10,085 nucleotides of DNA from an uncultured Clostridia bacterium (GCA_900550765.1 URTC01000035.1:1-10085), one strand, 5' to 3'; positions 1 through 7,343 are shown, numbered from the stretch's first letter. The notes: generated by a model not told the origin, from the letters alone. Numbers and translations are program-made.

Positions 1-561
1 TAGATCCACCACAAACACCGCATCGTTGCCGTCACGGAATACCGGCTCAAAAATAGACACCGGATCTACCACTGCTTCTAAAGCATTATCAACCTCCGAA
101 ACGCTGACGTTCAGTGCCTTAGCGATCTCTGCATTAGTGACCTCCCTGCCGCCTGAAGAAGAAAGTGTTTCCCTTGCCTGCATGGCCTTATAGGCCAGAT
201 CCCGTACTGAACGGCTAACCCGTATACAGTTATTATCCCGCAGAAAACGCCGGATTTCGCCGATGATCATCGGTACGGCATAGGTAGAAAAGCGCACATT
301 ATGACCGGTATCAAAATTCTTTACGGCCTTAATCAGCCCAATACAGCCTACCTGAAATAAATCATCCGGCGTTTCCCCCCGTCCGGCAAAGCGCTGTACC
401 ACAGAAAGCACCAGCCGCAGATTTGCGTAAATAAATTTTTCCTCCGCCTCACGGCTGCCGGCTTTTATTTTTTGTATCAGTTCATTCATCTCGGCATTTT
501 TCAACCGGGGAAGCTTTGAAGTATCCACACCGCATATTTTTACCTTACTGTAGGCCTGCAT
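1..561 (-). CDS. sigG: RNA polymerase sporulation sigma factor SigG (N-terminal part, cut by the window edge)
   Basis: Late forespore-specific sigma factor of the sigma-70 family, which directs RNA polymerase to forespore genes after engulfment. The 187 visible codons begin with a stretch typical of SigG (KICGVDTSKLPRLKN, residues 8-22). Region 2 follows, with NLRLVLSVVQRF (about 47-58), DDLFQVGCIGLIKAV (66-80) and FSTYAVPMIIGEIRRFLRDN (91-110), and then IRVSRSVRDLAYKA of region 3. Known SigG proteins are about 260 residues, so region 4, which reads the -35 element, lies outside the window. The ATG at 561 is preceded by AAGGAGG (567-573) with 5 nt spacing. It is codirectional with the aldolase gene but separated from it by a terminator. 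No sigE gene lies directly upstream, unlike the Bacillus spoIIGA-sigE-sigG order. SigF is the nearest alternative, but the N-terminal motif favours SigG. Confidence 0.93.
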   Translation of the reverse strand, partial: MQAYSKVKICGVDTSKLPRLKNAEMNELIQKIKAGSREAEEKFIYANLRLVLSVVQRFAGRGETPDDLFQVGCIGLIKAVKNFDTGHNVRFSTYAVPMIIGEIRRFLRDNNCIRVSRSVRDLAYKAMQARETLSSSGGREVTNAEIAKALNVSVSEVDNALEAVVDPVSIFEPVFRDGNDAVFVVDL

Positions 562-596
562 AAGAACCTCCTTAACAAATATGTAGCGGTGCTATC

Positions 597-626
597 AAAT
601 TATTTGCAAAAAAGGTGGTTTTATAC
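597..626 (-). promoter_or_regulatory. Possible forespore-type (SigF/SigG-like) promoter of sigG
   Basis: On the minus strand GTATA (622-626) is followed after 14 nt by GCAAATAATTT (597-607), which resembles the GTATA / GG-or-GC-AA-A-AT pattern of forespore sigma factors. It lies about 35 nt before the start codon of sigG. SigG genes are known to be transcribed by SigF and then by SigG itself, so the location fits. The -10 match is loose and the spacing slightly short, so this is a weak call. Confidence 0.3.
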
Positions 627-681
627 AAAAAATCAACTCGGCCAAAGCTCCCCAAAAAAACGGATCTTTTTCCTTCAAAAA

Positions 682-734
682 TAAAAAAAGCCTCTATAGG
701 CGTGCGGAAATCATGCCGCAGCTCTATAAAGACT
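682..734 (-). terminator. Rho-independent terminator of the aldolase gene
   Basis: Read on the minus strand, an 11-bp lower stem (AGTCTTTATAG with CTATAGAGGCT, including two G-U pairs) is followed by a small internal mismatch, a 5-bp upper stem (TGCGG/CCGCA) and an 8-nt loop. The stem ends in a run of seven T. It lies about 20 bp after the aldolase stop codon and separates that gene from sigG. Confidence 0.88.
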
Positions 735-753
735 TCTTGCTCTTTTTGCCTTT

Positions 754-1617
754 TTAAGCTTTATTAACCGAGCCGAAAAGCTCCATTTTTTCCTTTACTG
801 TAGCCTTAATTGCTTCAAAACCGGGGGCAAGCAGCTTTCTGGGGTCAAATCCCTTGCCCTCCAAATCCTTGCCGGCCTGAATATATTCCCTTGTGGCCGC
901 CGCAAAGGCAAGCTGGCACTCGGTATTGACATTGATTTTAGAAACACCCAGCGAAATCGCTTTTTGGATCATATCCGCAGGAATCCCCGTGCCGCCATGC
1001 AGTACCAAGGGCATTTGGCCGGTAAGCTCCTGAATCTTCCCCAATATATCAAAGCGCAGGCCCTGCCAGTTTGCCGGATATTTACCGTGAATATTGCCGA
1101 TACCCGCTGCAAGCATAGTTACGCCCAAATCTGCAATTCTCTTGCATTCTTCCGGATCTGCTACCTCGCCGCCGCCGATAACGCCGTCCTCCTCACCGCC
1201 GATCGCGCCCACCTCGGCCTCTACCGAAACCCCCTTGGCCGAAGCGTCTGCAATGATTTGCTTGGTCTTTTCAATATTCTCATCAATGGCATAATGCGAA
1301 CCGTCGAACATAACCGAGGAAAAGCCCGCGTTCATCGCCTGATAGGCCCCCTCATAGCTGCCGTGATCAAGATGAAGCGCAACAGGCACCGTAATTTTTA
1401 ACGTATCCAGCATTCCGTTTACCATACCCACAATGGTATTATAGCCGCACATATACTTTCCCGCACCCTCGGAAACGCCTAAAATAACAGGCGAGGCGCA
1501 CTCATTGGCCGTTAAAAGAATCGCCTTTGTCCACTCCAAATTATTGATATTGAACTGTCCCACGGCGTATTTTCCCGCCTTAGCTTTGTTGAGCATGTCC
1601 CTTGCCGAAACCAACAT
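754..1617 (-). CDS. fba: Fructose-bisphosphate aldolase, class II
   Basis: Zinc-dependent aldolase of glycolysis and gluconeogenesis, cleaving fructose 1,6-bisphosphate to dihydroxyacetone phosphate and glyceraldehyde 3-phosphate in the cytoplasm. The 287 residues match the usual length of the Bacillus-type class II enzyme (about 285). Visible motifs are LHLDHG (81-86, a metal-binding His and the catalytic Asp), VEAEVGAIGGEEDG (132-145), GNIHGKY (174-180, metal His178), LVLHGGTGI (204-212, metal His207) and KINVNTE (227-233, phosphate binding). The ATG at 1617 has GGAGG at 1628-1632 and a SigA-type promoter further up. The gene is monocistronic, with terminators on both sides. A tagatose-bisphosphate aldolase of the same superfamily is the main alternative, but overall sequence and length favour a glycolytic Fba. 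Confidence 0.93.
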   Translation of the reverse strand: MLVSARDMLNKAKAGKYAVGQFNINNLEWTKAILLTANECASPVILGVSEGAGKYMCGYNTIVGMVNGMLDTLKITVPVALHLDHGSYEGAYQAMNAGFSSVMFDGSHYAIDENIEKTKQIIADASAKGVSVEAEVGAIGGEEDGVIGGGEVADPEECKRIADLGVTMLAAGIGNIHGKYPANWQGLRFDILGKIQELTGQMPLVLHGGTGIPADMIQKAISLGVSKINVNTECQLAFAAATREYIQAGKDLEGKGFDPRKLLAPGFEAIKATVKEKMELFGSVNKA

Positions 1618-1653
1618 ATCGCATATTCCTCCGTAAAAATTATTTTCGTTTCT

Positions 1654-1682
1654 ATTATAAAGGAAAATTCACCTCTTTGCAA
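1654..1682 (-). promoter_or_regulatory. SigA-type promoter of the aldolase gene
   Basis: On the minus strand TTGCAA (1677-1682), a 17-nt spacer and a perfect TATAAT (1654-1659). The predicted transcript start near 1647 gives a leader of about 30 nt before the start codon, with the GGAGG inside it. Confidence 0.8.
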
Positions 1683-1712
1683 CCGAAACCTGTGTGATCC
1701 GCTTTCATAATA

Positions 1713-1743
1713 CAAAAACTGCAAAGAGTTGATCTCTTTGCAG
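1713..1743 (-). terminator. Rho-independent terminator of the lipid kinase gene
   Basis: A perfect 10-bp inverted repeat, CTGCAAAGAG and CTCTTTGCAG, with a 5-nt loop (1729-1733), followed on the minus strand by TTTTTGTATT. It starts 12 bp after the kinase stop codon. Only about 36 bp separate the stem from the -35 box of the aldolase promoter. Confidence 0.88.
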
Positions 1744-1755
1744 AAACGGAACGGT

Positions 1756-2628
1756 CTACAGGAAAAGCTTCAGTCCTCCCGGGCACAGCGTACAGGTAAA
1801 ATGGGGCATATCAAAGAGCTCGCCGTCAAGCTGGATATCAACCTTCGGCGTCACGCTGCATTCAATGCTTCTGCAGCGGCGAAGCTCCACATAGTTTTTT
1901 ATATCCGAAAGCTTTCCGCGCAAAAACTGCACCAGCATATAGGGAATCAGCACACGGGGCATTTTTTTTACAAGCACCAGTTCCAGCACGCCGTCATCGG
2001 GACAGGAATCTAAGGAAATCGGCAGTCCGCCGCCGAAATACTTTCCATTGGCGGCGCACAGCAAAAGGCCGGCCGTGTCAATCATCTCAGAATCGTCAAA
2101 TCTAACCCGAAATTGCCGGAACTTCATAGTAAAAACCGTAACGATCAGTGCCGCAAAATAACTGAGCGAACCCTTGAGATACCGCCGCAGCTTTTCCTGC
2201 CGCAAAAGAATATCCACATCAAAGCCGGTGCCGGCGATATTGATGCTGCGCCGATCATTTACCTGAATAAAATCTACCGGACTGATACGGTTTTGAATCA
2301 CCGCATCCAACTGCTCCTCCAGCGTCTTTCCGGCTGGCACGCTGCGGATGAAATCGTTGCCCGTGCCGGAGGGAATCAATCCTAAAGGAATACGCGTATC
2401 CATTCCGTTTAAAACCTCGGAAAAGGTTCCGTCGCCGCCCACAGCTACCAGAGCGGAACAATCCTTTTCCCTGCACAGCTGAGCCGCAAGTTCCACGGCA
2501 TGCGCCTTATATTCCGTCGTTACCATTTTATATGCAATCTTTTTTTCTTGCAAATAAAGCCTGATACGCTCGGCGACTACCGCGCCCTTTCCCTTACCGG
2601 AAAGTCGATTGACAATAAAATATATCAT
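1756..2628 (-). CDS. Diacylglycerol/lipid kinase family protein (YegS/DagK type)
   Basis: Member of the diacylglycerol/sphingosine kinase catalytic family, which phosphorylates a lipid hydroxyl with ATP at the inner face of the membrane; Gram-positive members such as DgkB recycle diacylglycerol from lipoteichoic acid synthesis. The 290-residue length is typical. Visible motifs are VGGDGT (63-68, nucleotide-binding loop), LIPSGTGNDF (84-93), AGTGFDVDI (132-140), NGKYFGGGLPI (194-204), PDDGVLEL (210-217) and QLDGE (266-270). No clear membrane helix is needed for this family. The ATG at 2628 follows AAGGA (2637-2641) with 8 nt spacing. It is divergent from recX. The exact lipid substrate cannot be decided, so no gene symbol is given. 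Confidence 0.88.
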   Translation of the reverse strand: MIYFIVNRLSGKGKGAVVAERIRLYLQEKKIAYKMVTTEYKAHAVELAAQLCREKDCSALVAVGGDGTFSEVLNGMDTRIPLGLIPSGTGNDFIRSVPAGKTLEEQLDAVIQNRISPVDFIQVNDRRSINIAGTGFDVDILLRQEKLRRYLKGSLSYFAALIVTVFTMKFRQFRVRFDDSEMIDTAGLLLCAANGKYFGGGLPISLDSCPDDGVLELVLVKKMPRVLIPYMLVQFLRGKLSDIKNYVELRRCRSIECSVTPKVDIQLDGELFDMPHFTCTLCPGGLKLFL

Positions 2629-2656
2629 AAAACAGATCCTTATGGGTTATTGAGAT

Positions 2657-2686
2657 ATTGTATCAAAGAATCCCGTATTTCGTCAA
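2657..2686 (-). promoter_or_regulatory. SigA-type promoter of the lipid kinase gene
   Basis: On the minus strand TTGACG (2681-2686), an 18-nt spacer and TACAAT (2657-2662), about 29 bp before the start codon. It lies back to back with the recX promoter, with only about 20 bp between the two -35 boxes. Confidence 0.75.
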
Positions 2687-2706
2687 TAGGCAGTAATCAA
2701 AATTTG

Positions 2707-2735
2707 TTGTAATTCTTGTAAAAACAGAGTATAAT
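2707..2735 (+). promoter_or_regulatory. SigA-type promoter of the recX-nnr operon
   Basis: TTGTAA (2707-2712), a 17-nt spacer and a perfect TATAAT (2730-2735), 20 bp before the recX start codon. No LexA-type inverted repeat (CGAAC-N4-GTTCG or similar) is visible, so SOS control is not supported. The spacer and -10 are part of a 21-bp element repeated, with one mismatch, at 7456-7476 on the other strand. Confidence 0.8.
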
Positions 2736-2755
2736 CACGATGAGGTGATTCTATC

Positions 2756-3388
2756 ATGCCCCAAATTACAAAATTGGAACGGCAAAAGCATAATCAAAAC
2801 CGCATCAGCGTGTTCGTTGACGGTCAGTATGCTTTTTCAATCTCAGATGAATTGGCTGTGCTTTACCGCCTGGCGCCCGAGGTGCAGCTGGAAAACGCGC
2901 TTCTTGCCCAGATGATGCAGGAGGACGAATACAAGCGGGCGCTTTCAGCAGCCTTTGCCCATATGTCTCACAGCGAAAAATCAGAAAAACAAATGCGAAA
3001 TTTTTTAGAAAAAAAAGAATTTTCCCCAGCAGCGATTGAACAGGCCGTTATCCGCCTGCAGGAGCTGGGATATCTTGACGATGCCGCATTGGCCGAAAAT
3101 TTTATTGCCGGCAGTAAAACCTTGGGAAGACGGGCCATTGAATATAAGCTAAGGGAAAAGGGACTTGCCCGCGAAACCATACAGGAGGCGCTGGAAGCGC
3201 TCGACGAAGATACGCAGCTGGCCGCCGCCAAAGCACTGGCGGCAAAGAAGGCACAAAAATATGCGGGACTGGAAGAAAAAATCCGGCGCCGAAAGCTAAG
3301 TGAATTTCTTGCCCGCCGCGGCTTTGACTGGGATACGATAACCGAGGCTTTAGGCAAAACCACCGAAGATTGGGAGGAAACAGAATAA
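2756..3388 (+). CDS. recX: Regulatory protein RecX
   Basis: Small helical protein that binds RecA filaments and modulates recombination and the SOS response. The 210 residues show the expected layout: a family-typical basic N-terminus with a short beta-rich segment (RISVFVDGQYAFSIS, about 16-30), then three RecX three-helix repeats: SEKQMRNFLEKKEF (76-89) leading to the signature LGYLDDAALAENFI (104-117), GRRAIEYKLREKGLARETI (124-142), and LSEFLARRGFDWDTITEAL (181-199). The ATG at 2756 has GAGGTG at 2742-2747 with 8 nt spacing. recA is not in the window. The stop codon directly abuts the start of the next gene, so the two are cotranscribed. Confidence 0.9.
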   Translation: MPQITKLERQKHNQNRISVFVDGQYAFSISDELAVLYRLAPEVQLENALLAQMMQEDEYKRALSAAFAHMSHSEKSEKQMRNFLEKKEFSPAAIEQAVIRLQELGYLDDAALAENFIAGSKTLGRRAIEYKLREKGLARETIQEALEALDEDTQLAAAKALAAKKAQKYAGLEEKIRRRKLSEFLARRGFDWDTITEALGKTTEDWEETE

Positions 3389-4849
3389 ATGAAACCGATT
3401 TTAACCGCAAAAGAGATGCAGGACGCCGAAGCGAATGCTTTTGCACATGGGCTTTCTCCCCTAGAGGCCATGGCAAGGGCGGGCCGGGCCGTATTTGAAG
3501 CGGCCAGACATTTTCACCGTGTTTTGGTGTATGCCCGATGCTCCAATAACGGCGGCGACGGCTTTGTCTGTGCCGATCTTTTAACCCAAGCCGGCATCAA
3601 AACCGATATTCTGGTTCTGGGAAACCCTGAAAAGCTAAGCTCACATGCGGCTTTTTACTATGAAAAAATAAAACCGCTGATCGTTACCGCCCCTGCGGCA
3701 AATTATGACTGCGTGATAGACGCGCTTTTCGGTATCGGCTTTCACGGGGAACTTTTCGGTGCGGAACTGAAGGCTGCGGAAGCAATAAACAAAATAGGCC
3801 GAAAAGCAACGGTAATATCGATAGATATTCCCTCGGGCCTCTCCTGTGATAACGGATTGACAAACCTGTGCGTGAAGGCCGACAGTACGGTGACGTTCGG
3901 CTGCAAAAAGCTGGGGCATTTTTTAGGAAAGGGCGCAGACGCGTGCGGCAAGCTGACGGTTGCCGACATCGGTATTTCCCCCTGTCATTTCCGCGTACTT
4001 GAGCCTGAGCTTACTGATATCAGGGCCCTTCTGCCGCCGGTAAAAAACACTGCGCACAAAGGAAGCAACGGACATGCAGGTGTCATTGCCGGCAGCCCGG
4101 GAATTGAAGGCGCCGGAGAGCTGGCCGCTATTTCCGCCCTGCGCTGCGGTGCAGGCAAGGTCAGTATGTTGGTGCCGGAGGACTGCGCCGCTTATTATAA
4201 CGGGCGTCATCCTGAAATTATGGTAAAACAGCTTACCGATGCGGATGCCCTCAGCGCCTTTATAAAGGATAAGGACGTAATTCTGCTGGGGCCGGGCATC
4301 GGCAGAAAAGAGGAAACCGCCGTTCTGTTAAAACGAGTGTTGGAATACTGCACTGTTCCCTTAGTATTGGATGCTGACGGACTTTATTTCTGTACCGCAG
4401 AAATGCTGAAGAAGGCCCGCTGCCCGATCGTGATCACACCGCATCTTGGGGAAGCCGCCAGGCTGTTTCATATGGATATGCAAGTACTGCAGCAAGATCC
4501 CATAGGCCACGCGGCGGAATTTGCTCTTCAAACCGGCGTCTCCGTACTTCTGAAAAGCAATTACAATGTTGTGTGCAGCGGCGAAAAACGTTTTATTTCA
4601 CAATGGGGCACTCCGGCTATGGCCACTGCCGGCAGCGGGGATGTTCTTGCCGGTATAACAGCAGGAACAAGCCTGCTCTGCGGGGGAAACCTTTTGAACG
4701 CGGCACTGCTTGCTTCTTTCCTTCATGGCACGGCAGGAAAATCCGCGCAAAGCAAGAAAGGGATCTATTCTGTCACCGCCTCTGATATTTCAGAAAACAT
4801 TTTTGAAGCCTTTCGGGCATTGGAACTCTGCCCACAGGAAACAAAATAA
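3389..4849 (+). CDS. nnr: Bifunctional NAD(P)H-hydrate repair enzyme (epimerase plus dehydratase)
   Basis: Repairs damaged NAD(P)H hydrates: the N-terminal YjeF_N domain epimerises the R and S forms, and the C-terminal carbohydrate-kinase-like domain dehydrates the S form using ADP or ATP. The 486 residues are the normal length of the fused protein. Epimerase motifs are NNGGDGF (53-59), DALFGIGF (111-118) and SIDIPSGLS (144-152). Dehydratase motifs are KGSNGHAGVIAGS (224-236), RCGAGKVSML (252-261), GPGIGR (301-306), DADGL (328-332), TPHLGEAARL (350-359) and GTPAMATAGSGDVLAG (407-422, nucleotide site and catalytic Asp). The ATG at 3389 directly follows the recX TAA; GGGAGG inside the end of recX (3372-3377) serves as its ribosome binding site, which suggests translational coupling. 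An oddity is Cys-Ser in place of the usual Gly before NNGGDG. Confidence 0.93.
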   Translation: MKPILTAKEMQDAEANAFAHGLSPLEAMARAGRAVFEAARHFHRVLVYARCSNNGGDGFVCADLLTQAGIKTDILVLGNPEKLSSHAAFYYEKIKPLIVTAPAANYDCVIDALFGIGFHGELFGAELKAAEAINKIGRKATVISIDIPSGLSCDNGLTNLCVKADSTVTFGCKKLGHFLGKGADACGKLTVADIGISPCHFRVLEPELTDIRALLPPVKNTAHKGSNGHAGVIAGSPGIEGAGELAAISALRCGAGKVSMLVPEDCAAYYNGRHPEIMVKQLTDADALSAFIKDKDVILLGPGIGRKEETAVLLKRVLEYCTVPLVLDADGLYFCTAEMLKKARCPIVITPHLGEAARLFHMDMQVLQQDPIGHAAEFALQTGVSVLLKSNYNVVCSGEKRFISQWGTPAMATAGSGDVLAGITAGTSLLCGGNLLNAALLASFLHGTAGKSAQSKKGIYSVTASDISENIFEAFRALELCPQETK

Positions 4850-4858
4850 AAAAGCAGT

Positions 4859-4891
4859 AAAAAAGCGAAGGTGCAAAATACACCTTCGCTT
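4859..4891 (-). terminator. Terminator of the 782-residue surface protein gene
   Basis: Perfect 11-bp stem AAGCGAAGGTG (4863-4873) and CACCTTCGCTT (4881-4891) with a 7-nt loop. On the minus strand it is followed by a run of six T (A run at 4859-4864). The plus side has no T run (AAATGATATT follows), so it is a clear terminator for the surface protein gene and only a possible weak one for the convergent nnr gene. Confidence 0.85.
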
Positions 4892-4910
4892 AAATGATAT
4901 TAAAAAGCTG

Positions 4911-7259
4911 TTATACCGTCTCTCTCTTCTTCTTTACCGCAACTACAAGGCCCAGCATTACGCAAGCTGCTGCCGCTGCCGTAATCATTGCAATCGGGGC
5001 CGCATCGCCTGTGGGGCAGGGGGTAGTAGTCGTACCGAAGTCTGCTGAGGCATCTTTATCCGGCGCGGTAGTAACCGTAAGAACCGGTTTCTGCGCATCC
5101 ATTGATTCTGCGGTAAACCCGTATACATTAAAAGTATCTCCAACCTCAATATCAAATAACTGAAGCAAGGCAAACGGAACATATTCCTTACTGTCCACCG
5201 GGCTGGTCATTTTATCCGGGCAATCCACCGTAAGCGTTGCCGTTTTTCCGGCCGGTATAGTCGTTTTCTCTCCGTTTTTCACGGTCGTCCACTTGCCGTC
5301 GCCAAGACGGGCCTGCAGCTGTACGGTAAGCTCATGACCGCTGGTATTATACACCGTAAGAGTCATCTTGCCGTTCTTTAAGTGCCCTTCAAAGTTAGAG
5401 AACCGAACATAAACCTCAGCACCCGGGTCAACCTTTGTCATCTTAACCGTTACGCCCTCTGTTTTAGCCGGATTCTGTTCCTCACCACCGGGCTGCTCTT
5501 CACCACCGGGCTGTTCACCGCTGGCTACCGCAATTGCAGCCTCATCCACATAATACGGGAATACCGTTATATTTCCTTCTTTGCCAAAAGCCATGGATTC
5601 CCCTGCACCGTCAAGACGGAGAACCAATTGATATGCTTTGGTGTTGCCGGCATCATATAACGCCTGAATCGTTTTAAGATACGCCTCAGAAACTGTAACC
5701 TTTGCTTCAAATTTCTGCCACTGATCCGTAAGTGTAATAATCGTACCGGTAGTAATATAGCTGTTTACATAACCGCTGCCTTCAATCCCCGCTATTACGC
5801 CGTCCTTTGCATCCTTATGCACCTGAGAATTCAGAACTACTTTAAATTTTGTACTTTTCTCCGCATTTACACTATCAGCCTTAGCCCAGAAGCTGATGGT
5901 GTACTCTCCTGCGCCGGCTCCCTCATAGCCATTTTCCTCATCCTGAATAATCGCAGGACCAAAATCAAAAGCGATGGAATGATATTGATTTTCTCCAGGC
6001 GTGAACTTAATGGCATGGGCCGTACCGTCGGCACCACCGGCGACCTGCTCAATACTGCCGCCGAAGACCACGCCCCAACCGGTTGTGCCGGCTTCTGCAT
6101 TCCCATTTACGACTTCAGCAGCCTTTACCTCTGGCACATAGGGATCCTTCACGCTCTCAGGCAGCTGTGTTACCGCATTCACGGTATATTGACCGCTGCT
6201 TGTGCTCATGCAGCCGCTCTCGATCTTCTCATTGCCGCTGAGAACAAAAACTGTTCCCTTGGGCAGGGCGGTTTTTCCCTCTGCATCGGCAGACACATTC
6301 ACACGTATAAAATAACTGCCGTATGTATAATCCTTGCTATCCCACTTACCCGCGGAGGCCGCTACCGTATATTCAGCAGGAACCGTACGTTCCAGCCAAA
6401 CGCTCTTGCCTGCCGGAACCAATAGATACTCATCCTTTACCATTGAGATCCACGTATTTCCGCCGGCCGTTTGAGGATGCAGAATGCTGGGAACAATTGT
6501 CGCATAAAAATCCTGCGCAGATTCATTGGAAATCATTACCCGCGCTTTTACATTCGTGCCCGTAACATCCTCATCCGTAATAAAGCCTGCCGAAGCGGTA
6601 GCTGCAACATATGAAATACCCTCGGCCTTGTCAACGGTAATCTTTGGGATTCCGGCAAGGGCAATAACAACGTCATCAACATAAATTCCTTTAACGCCAT
6701 AGGGTGCCTCCTTATTTCCCAGGCTATCAAAACAGAATTTTGCCGTTGTATCAAATTTTGAGAGATCTACATCATAGTACCCCTCAATCGTAACCCATTG
6801 ATCAGAATCTGCGCCTAGGGTTTTTCTTGAAAAATAATACTGACTCGTGCCTCTTAACGTTGGCTGTGCAATAGTGTTATCATCGGCAGTAAACGCTGCG
6901 TCCGCACTCTCTACATATACTTTAGCCGAAACGTACAATACCGCTTTTGTCACGCCGGATTTATCCAGCTCGTTTTTAACCAGATTCCCCACAGGAATTG
7001 CCGGGGAAGACCAGCTTTTTTCTGCTGTAGCATAGAGCACATCGTTAGAAGCATCTGCAGGATCTTTTACGATCTGCAAGTCACCGCAGGAAAATTTTTC
7101 CCACCCGGCCGGTGCCTCGGTCTGTGCGGTAAAAGTAGATTGCGCCTCGGAAAGTAGGTTCTCGTTATACCTTGTAGTATCGGCGGCAAATACGGATATC
7201 ATGGGTATGCAGGATACTACCAATGCCGCAGCAAGAACCGCGCCTAAAAATTTTTTCAT
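4911..7259 (-). CDS. Exported, tail-anchored surface protein with carbohydrate-binding-like modules (782 residues)
   Basis: No enzymatic domain is recognised; the layout suggests a cell-surface binding protein. A signal peptide covers residues 1-25 (MKKFLG..., likely cleavage after VFA). Residues 27-202 form a jelly-roll-like module ending in the CBM4/9-style GIYVDDVVIAL; 203-378 is an unrecognised beta-rich segment; 380-580 is a second CBM4/9-like module from EVVNGNAEAGTTGW to FPYYVDEAAIAVA. A linker with two PGGEEQ repeats follows, then a conserved module of unknown type (602-745), CPTGD (748-752), a hydrophobic helix (about 753-774) and KKKRETV. The start at 7259 is chosen because it opens the signal peptide and has AAGGAG at 7269-7274; an in-frame ATG at 7304 lies upstream of this site and would add 15 charged residues. 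The last 400 residues are paralogous to the neighbour encoded at 7606-9423. VVSC (14-17) resembles a lipobox but the hydrophobic stretch continues beyond it. The ligand is unknown. Confidence 0.82.
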   Translation of the reverse strand: MKKFLGAVLAAALVVSCIPMISVFAADTTRYNENLLSEAQSTFTAQTEAPAGWEKFSCGDLQIVKDPADASNDVLYATAEKSWSSPAIPVGNLVKNELDKSGVTKAVLYVSAKVYVESADAAFTADDNTIAQPTLRGTSQYYFSRKTLGADSDQWVTIEGYYDVDLSKFDTTAKFCFDSLGNKEAPYGVKGIYVDDVVIALAGIPKITVDKAEGISYVAATASAGFITDEDVTGTNVKARVMISNESAQDFYATIVPSILHPQTAGGNTWISMVKDEYLLVPAGKSVWLERTVPAEYTVAASAGKWDSKDYTYGSYFIRVNVSADAEGKTALPKGTVFVLSGNEKIESGCMSTSSGQYTVNAVTQLPESVKDPYVPEVKAAEVVNGNAEAGTTGWGVVFGGSIEQVAGGADGTAHAIKFTPGENQYHSIAFDFGPAIIQDEENGYEGAGAGEYTISFWAKADSVNAEKSTKFKVVLNSQVHKDAKDGVIAGIEGSGYVNSYITTGTIITLTDQWQKFEAKVTVSEAYLKTIQALYDAGNTKAYQLVLRLDGAGESMAFGKEGNITVFPYYVDEAAIAVASGEQPGGEEQPGGEEQNPAKTEGVTVKMTKVDPGAEVYVRFSNFEGHLKNGKMTLTVYNTSGHELTVQLQARLGDGKWTTVKNGEKTTIPAGKTATLTVDCPDKMTSPVDSKEYVPFALLQLFDIEVGDTFNVYGFTAESMDAQKPVLTVTTAPDKDASADFGTTTTPCPTGDAAPIAMITAAAAACVMLGLVVAVKKKRETV
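5483..5518 (-). repeat. Two 18-bp in-frame repeats coding for the PGGEEQ linker
   Basis: Two adjacent 18-bp units (plus strand 5483-5500 and 5501-5518, both starting CACCACCGGGCTG) code for PGGEEQ twice, between the second jelly-roll module and the conserved pre-anchor module. The paralogue has only one related GGEQPGGGDEE stretch, so the linker length has probably changed by unit duplication or slippage. Confidence 0.7.
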
Positions 7260-7282
7260 CTTTTCCCTCTCCTTTTTATTTT

Positions 7283-7300
7283 TATCAGCAAAAACTGATA
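7283..7300 (-). other. 5' leader hairpin of the 782-residue surface protein gene
   Basis: A 6-bp stem TATCAG/CTGATA with a 6-nt loop, starting about 8 nt after the predicted transcription start and ending 8 nt before the AAGGAG site. Its position suggests an mRNA-stabilising 5' stem-loop; no riboswitch class is recognised. Confidence 0.5.
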
Positions 7301-7314
7301 TCAAATTGATTTTT

Positions 7315-7343
7315 ATTATATTAAAGATATTTTTATGTGTAAA
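7315..7343 (-). promoter_or_regulatory. SigA-type promoter of the 782-residue surface protein gene
   Basis: On the minus strand TTTACA (7338-7343), a 17-nt spacer and a perfect TATAAT (7315-7320). The predicted start near 7308 gives a leader of about 50 nt. This is the best-matching promoter in the 7260-7551 gap. Confidence 0.75.

Noticed and set aside
964..1401. 145-codon plus-strand frame
   Set aside because: It lies within the aldolase gene on the other strand and has no recognisable family.
2629..2755. LexA box controlling recX
   Set aside because: No GAAC/GTTC or CGAAC/GTTCG inverted repeat is present in the divergent promoter region.
2968..3471. 167-codon minus-strand frame, rich in Ser and Ala
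   Set aside because: A shadow of recX and the start of nnr; the low-complexity composition reflects antisense reading.
5483..5518. CRISPR-like short repeats
   Set aside because: The two units are adjacent, in frame and code for a linker; there are no spacers.
5817..6425. 202-codon plus-strand frame
   Set aside because: It lies entirely opposite the surface protein gene, has no plausible ribosome binding site, and its composition looks like a complement-strand shadow.
7260..7304. Upstream in-frame ATG of the longer surface protein (15 more residues)
   Set aside because: It would place a charged stretch before the signal peptide and would use a start upstream of the AAGGAG site, which is well placed for the ATG at 7259.
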